Positions 63,574 through 64,000 of a stretch of 64,000 nucleotides of DNA are shown piece by piece. Source of the stretch: J054 sp965223095. GTDB taxonomy: Bacteria; Pseudomonadota; Gammaproteobacteria; Steroidobacterales; GCA-2729495. Every line of letters begins with the position of its first letter. Position 1 is the stretch's first letter. The notes beneath the pieces were generated by a model. That model was not told the origin of the DNA. It made no database searches and saw nothing but the letters and a program-made list of their open reading frames with translations. The stretch is from positions 620,001 through 684,000 of the forward strand of contig OZ244979.1 of NCBI GenBank assembly GCA_965223095.1, in the 5' to 3' direction. A program made the translations under genes and the position numbers.

Positions 63574-63778
63574 TTATACACACGGCCTCGAATATCATCC
63601 GTGGCTTAGCTGGCATTCGCTTCTTGCAATGAAGCAAAAACGTATAACTCCTTATAAAATATAAATATTTATGCTTCGGTCAATAATTAACCAGTTTGTC
63701 ATAAATACTAGCGGTATGCGCTCTTTGGCGCGTTTGGCCCACGCTATCCACAGAGTTATCCACAGATTTTGTGGAAAA
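63574..63778. other. DnaA-box cluster with AT-rich segment (candidate replication origin)
   Basis: DnaA-box matches (consensus TTATNCACA): TTATACACA 63574-63582 (perfect), CTATCCACA 63744-63752 (one mismatch), TTATCCACA 63756-63764 (perfect), and TTTTCCACA on the minus strand 63770-63778 (one mismatch). Three boxes lie within 35 bases. About 63642-63709 is strikingly AT-rich (for example AAAATATAAATATTTATG), like an unwinding element. The 359-base gap 63455-63813 holds no gene and flanking genes diverge. It could be oriC or a DnaA-controlled promoter of priA. Confidence 0.6.
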
Positions 63779-63813
63779 CCGGAATTCTTACGGCCACGGT
63801 TTGTTGTCAATCC

Positions 63814-64000
63814 GTGAGCGGCCAAACCAAAATATTGAGAGTCGCCATAGACGCGCCCTTAATGCGGCTATTCGACTACCTGGCACCCGAAAATTGCGAC
63901 TCGGAACCCCGCGCCGGCCAGCGCGTGCAAGTGCCGTTCGGCAAGAGCAAACGGACAGCTGTGATTGCGAACTTAGCCAAGGACTCACCAATACCACGTG
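63814..64000 (+). CDS. priA: Primosomal protein N' (PriA), N-terminus only
   Basis: The replication-restart helicase that reloads DnaB at stalled forks. Only the first 62 codons are in the window, from a GTG start. ILRVAIDAPLMRLFDYLAPE and RAGQRVQVPFGKSKRTAVI match the 3'-DNA-binding domain that begins PriA. A start further downstream is not possible without losing this conserved opening. The gene runs off the right edge. The DnaA-box cluster lies immediately upstream. Confidence 0.88.
   Translation, partial: MSGQTKILRVAIDAPLMRLFDYLAPENCDSEPRAGQRVQVPFGKSKRTAVIANLAKDSPIPR

Noticed and set aside
1..64000. tRNA, rRNA, CRISPR arrays, prophage or insertion sequences
   Set aside because: I found no cloverleaf, rRNA motif, regularly spaced repeats, transposase or phage structural gene in either strand; a dedicated scan would be needed to exclude small RNAs.

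Overview
The window looks like a chromosomal segment of a free-living, aerobic, probably marine or aquatic gammaproteobacterium with moderately high GC. This rests on the ftsY-ftsE-ftsX-rpoH block next to rsmD, split-alpha proton-translocating transhydrogenase, gltBD, acetyl-CoA synthetase, a TRAP transporter, a large TonB-dependent receptor and N-terminal PriA. The taxon is inferred from gene content only. I see no rRNA or tRNA gene, no CRISPR array, no prophage and no transposase.

Layout. 1-4.97 kb (minus strand): the end of a DUF6384/coiled-coil gene pair, a GFA-family protein, gamma-glutamyltransferase, coaD and rsmD. 5.0-8.6 kb (plus): ftsY, ftsE, ftsX and rpoH, with an almost perfect CIRCE operator in front of rpoH and a strong hairpin terminator behind it. 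8.6-14.1 kb: OmpA lipoprotein, Mpo1-like protein, MATE exporter, NUDIX hydrolase, NAD-type isocitrate dehydrogenase and an M19 dipeptidase. 14.1-20.9 kb: an AT-richer, accessory-looking stretch with a Crp/Fnr regulator translationally coupled to a class III cyclase-TolB-TPR protein, an Asp-box propeller protein, a trypsin-like protease, a small TPR protein and a nested inverted repeat. 20.9-27 kb: S9 peptidase, alpha/beta hydrolase, an unknown 603-aa exported protein and a divergent membrane LytTR regulator. 27-33.1 kb: gltD and gltB. 33.5-37.2 kb: DUF924 protein, thiolase and an AGCS symporter. 37.2-44.8 kb: TonB receptor, FAD oxidase, CBS protein, AEC transporter, YceI, dienelactone hydrolase and FAH-family protein. 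45.1-49.4 kb: second MATE exporter and a DctPQM TRAP transporter. 49.4-58.8 kb: small unknown, VOC protein, acs, then a minus-strand run of VWA lipoprotein, ECF sigma, anti-sigma-like protein, 5'-3' exonuclease and fructosamine kinase-like protein, plus an HNH protein. 58.9-61.7 kb: pnt operon. 61.8-63.5 kb: a second ECF sigma operon of four overlapping genes. 63.5-64 kb: an AT-rich region with a DnaA-box cluster, then the start of priA.

How the genes relate. Several runs are translationally coupled by ATGA or similar overlaps: coaD-ggt, ftsY-ftsE, crp-cyclase, DUF924-thiolase, dctP-dctQ, sigma/anti-sigma/exonuclease, pntA1-pntA2-pntB and the second sigma operon. Four genes have -10-like hexamers only 4-9 bases before the start codon, which suggests leaderless mRNAs. 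The observations most worth testing are the CIRCE site at rpoH, the oriC-like DnaA-box region before priA, the cyclase/regulator pair in the accessory stretch, the nested palindrome at 20.85 kb and the exported unknown protein facing a LytTR regulator.
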